A DNA stretch of 64,000 nt from Hydrogenophaga taeniospiralis CCUG 15921. GTDB taxonomy: Bacteria; Pseudomonadota; Gammaproteobacteria; Burkholderiales; Burkholderiaceae_C. The translations under genes and the position numbers were made by a program. The stretch is from contig NZ_BCWR01000012.1 of assembly GCF_001592305.1 (NCBI RefSeq), positions 108,123 through 172,122 on the forward strand, given 5' to 3'. Below are positions 62,460-64,000 of this stretch, piece by piece; position 1 is the stretch's first letter; the number at the start of each line of letters is the position of its first letter. The notes beneath the pieces are model-generated. The model ran no database searches and was not told the DNA's origin. It worked only from the letters and a program-made list of their open reading frames with translations.

Positions 62460-64000
62460 TCAGCGTGCGCAAACCCCGGTTGTGGCGGCCGCACCTGTCA
62501 CAACGACGTTGTTGGTGACCACGCTGTTCGGTGAATTCACGTTGACCGCAGGCCCGGTAGCACCACCACTCTGGCAAACCGTGTTGTTACGTACCGTGGC
62601 GTTGCCGTCAGGCACGTCGCCGTTCTGGTACTCGTTGTGCCCCACGGAGATGCCGGTTTGGAACCTGTCCTGCGTATTGATGACCACGTTGCCCTCAATC
62701 ACGATGCCCGGCGCCGACTGGACCGCCATCCCTGTGTTGCCCGCATTGATGAGCTTGTTGTTGCGCACTACAAAGTTGCGGAACCACTCGGCGGTGTCGT
62801 AGCCCTGCGTGATCGACATCTCCCAGCAGCCATCCGCTGCGGCGTCCTGTTCGACGCGGTTCCCCTCGATCAGCACCCCGTCCATCTGGCCGTGGAAGGT
62901 CATGTTGCCCCCGGTACACACCCCATTCACATTTGAATTTCTGTTGTAGTGGTTGTTGCGAATCACAATGTTGTATCCGCTGTACCCGGTCTTGCCTGAC
63001 AGGTAGGTACCATGATCAAAACCCGACCCTCTGAAATTGTTCGCTTCGAATACGTTGTTTTCGATGACGGAATTCGAGAATTGACCCAGAATGCCCATGG
63101 CAGTGTTTCTACTGATACTGCTGTTGACAATGCGAAGGTTGTGCACCCCCGGGCTGCGATCTGCCTGCGATTGAATGGCAATTCCATAATTGGACATCTC
63201 TACACCATCAAGCGTCACATGGTGCACGCTTTGCAGAAACATGCCTGTACCTGAGCCTGGCCCGATGAAGCGAACGTTCCGGAATGTGTATCCACCGTCG
63301 AATGACGTATTTTGATAGTTGCCGAAAAAAATTGCATCACCGGTCGTATTGAAAACGGGCTTCGTTCCCGTGCCATAGTCCCCGATCAAGATAGGTTGAG
63401 TCTCCGTGGCGTTCAGGTTTTCCAGAATTACAAATGGCCACGAATAGCTGCCACCTCTTTCGAATAGAAGCTGCGTACCTGCCGGTAAGGTATTGATGTC
63501 AACACCCGCGCGATCTCTCTTGGGCAGCGCTGCTGTTCCTGGGTTTGTATTGACCCCTCCAGGGCTGAAATAAAGAACATTCCCGGCGGGTGCGGGTGCG
63601 GGTGCGGGTGCGGGTGCTGGGGCTGGGGCTGGGGCTGGGGCTGGGGCTGGGGCTGGGGCTGGGGCACTGGCATAACACGCCTTTAGCGCCCCCCTCAATA
63701 GATCGCCAAACGTGGCGCTATTGCAACTCACGCCATTGGAGAAGCCACGGGGGAAACTCCATTCACTGCCCGAACCATAGACCACGTTCGCGGTGCCATT
63801 GAAGCTGCATTGCTGTCCTTCAACGGCACACAAGGTGTAGCCCGCTGGAGGCGCTTTCAGAACAACCCTGGGCACCCGTGCTCGCATTCGTGCCGATGCC
63901 GATGCCGATGCTGGAGCTGGAGCTGGAGCTGGAGCTGGAGCTGAGGCTGAGGCTGAGGCTGAGGCTGAGGCTGAGGCTGAGGCTGAGGCTGAGGCTGAGG
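62460..64000 (-). CDS. secreted right-handed parallel beta-helix protein (5' end beyond window)
   Basis: The frame is open to the right edge, beyond an internal ATG at 63887, so the N-terminus is missing. The order seen is: Ser-Ala and Pro-Ala repeats at the edge; a Cys-containing domain of about 60 residues (YTLCAVEGQQCSFNGTANVV, GVSCNSATFG) of a type seen in secreted carbohydrate-active proteins; a second Pro-Ala linker of about 13 pairs; then about 370 residues of parallel beta-helix coils with asparagine ladders (NSVIENNVFEANN, NIVIRNNHYNRNS, GIVIEGNVVINTQ). It is probably secreted and acts on or binds polysaccharide. The catalytic residues cannot be assigned. Confidence 0.82.
   Translation of the reverse strand, partial: SASASASASASASASASASAPAPAPAPAPASASASARMRARVPRVVLKAPPAGYTLCAVEGQQCSFNGTANVVYGSGSEWSFPRGFSNGVSCNSATFGDLLRGALKACYASAPAPAPAPAPAPAPAPAPAPAPAPAPAGNVLYFSPGGVNTNPGTAALPKRDRAGVDINTLPAGTQLLFERGGSYSWPFVILENLNATETQPILIGDYGTGTKPVFNTTGDAIFFGNYQNTSFDGGYTFRNVRFIGPGSGTGMFLQSVHHVTLDGVEMSNYGIAIQSQADRSPGVHNLRIVNSSISRNTAMGILGQFSNSVIENNVFEANNFRGSGFDHGTYLSGKTGYSGYNIVIRNNHYNRNSNVNGVCTGGNMTFHGQMDGVLIEGNRVEQDAAADGCWEMSITQGYDTAEWFRNFVVRNNKLINAGNTGMAVQSAPGIVIEGNVVINTQDRFQTGISVGHNEYQNGDVPDGNATVRNNTVCQSGGATGPAVNVNSPNSVVTNNVVVTGAAATTGVCAR
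63593..63664 (-). repeat. hexanucleotide repeats encoding a Pro-Ala linker
   Basis: Runs of GGTGCG followed by GGGGCT units (plus-strand reading) encode alternating Ala and Pro on the minus strand, between the Cys domain and the beta-helix. Confidence 0.9.
63891..64000 (-). repeat. hexanucleotide repeats encoding Ser-Ala and Pro-Ala linker at window edge
   Basis: Three blocks follow each other: TGCCGA units (Ser-Ala), TGGAGC units (Pro-Ala) and GGCTGA units (Ser-Ala), which continue beyond the window. All keep the beta-helix gene's frame open. Confidence 0.9.

Noticed and set aside
63580..64000. Possible CRISPR-like or minisatellite array at the right edge
   Set aside because: The units are six bases long without spacers and encode Pro-Ala and Ser-Ala linkers in frame with the beta-helix gene.

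Overview
The window is high-GC DNA that looks like a betaproteobacterium of the order Burkholderiales, most likely Comamonadaceae. This placement is an inference. It rests on the gene repertoire (a Bug/TctC periplasmic binding protein, TRAP transporters, an oxidative uronate pathway, an imuA-imuB-dnaE2 mutagenesis cassette) and on a GC-rich intergenic hairpin repeat of a kind I associate with that family. No rRNA, tRNA, CRISPR array or intact insertion sequence was found.

Layout. 1-2.4 kb: a partial, AT-richer alpha/beta hydrolase with a 27-codon leader, a GFA-family protein, and an ArsR regulator coupled to an SRPBCC protein. 2.4-17.3 kb: a catabolic region for hexuronates and aldarates. It holds a GntR/FadR regulator and an aldehyde dehydrogenase on the minus strand. 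Divergently on the plus strand are uronate dehydrogenase, an aldarolactonase, a DctP-DctQ-DctM TRAP transporter, two different glucarate dehydratases, KdgD, an orphan Bug protein, galactarate dehydratase and an aldose 1-epimerase. Together these encode a complete route from glucuronate or galacturonate to 2-oxoglutarate. 17.4-34.5 kb: mixed housekeeping and accessory genes (MscS channel, NDH-2, HipBA, glycine-zipper lipoprotein-like protein, VOC protein, an allophanate hydrolase pseudogene, an unusual GNAT-PIN-GNAT-ASCH protein with a small ASCH partner, WYL regulator, GST, MFS, EVE, Fic, ankyrin protein).

34.7-48.7 kb is a visibly lower-GC defence island followed by a GC-rich toxin-antitoxin pair. 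Five overlapping or closely spaced plus-strand genes encode an ankyrin-sigma70 fusion, a GHKL (MORC/MutL-like) ATPase, a Z1 helicase-like ATPase, a PD-(D/E)XK nuclease and an AIPR protein. They converge on a vsr-dcm pair. Parts of this set are known from restriction-modification-like loci. The dedicated ankyrin-sigma70 first gene is the most novel element of the window. An AbiEi/AbiEii toxin-antitoxin pair with a long palindromic operator follows.

48.7-64 kb: imuA-imuB-dnaE2 behind a LexA box, with a REP-like palindrome read in frame inside dnaE2; an EthD-like protein; a Met-rich lipoprotein and a copper/silver P-type ATPase preceded by a MerR/CueR-type dyad; an Hsp70-family protein; a sugar-oxidation group (aldose 1-epimerase, SMP-30 lactonase, SDR dehydrogenase); and a secreted right-handed beta-helix protein with Pro-Ala and Ser-Ala linkers that runs off the right edge.
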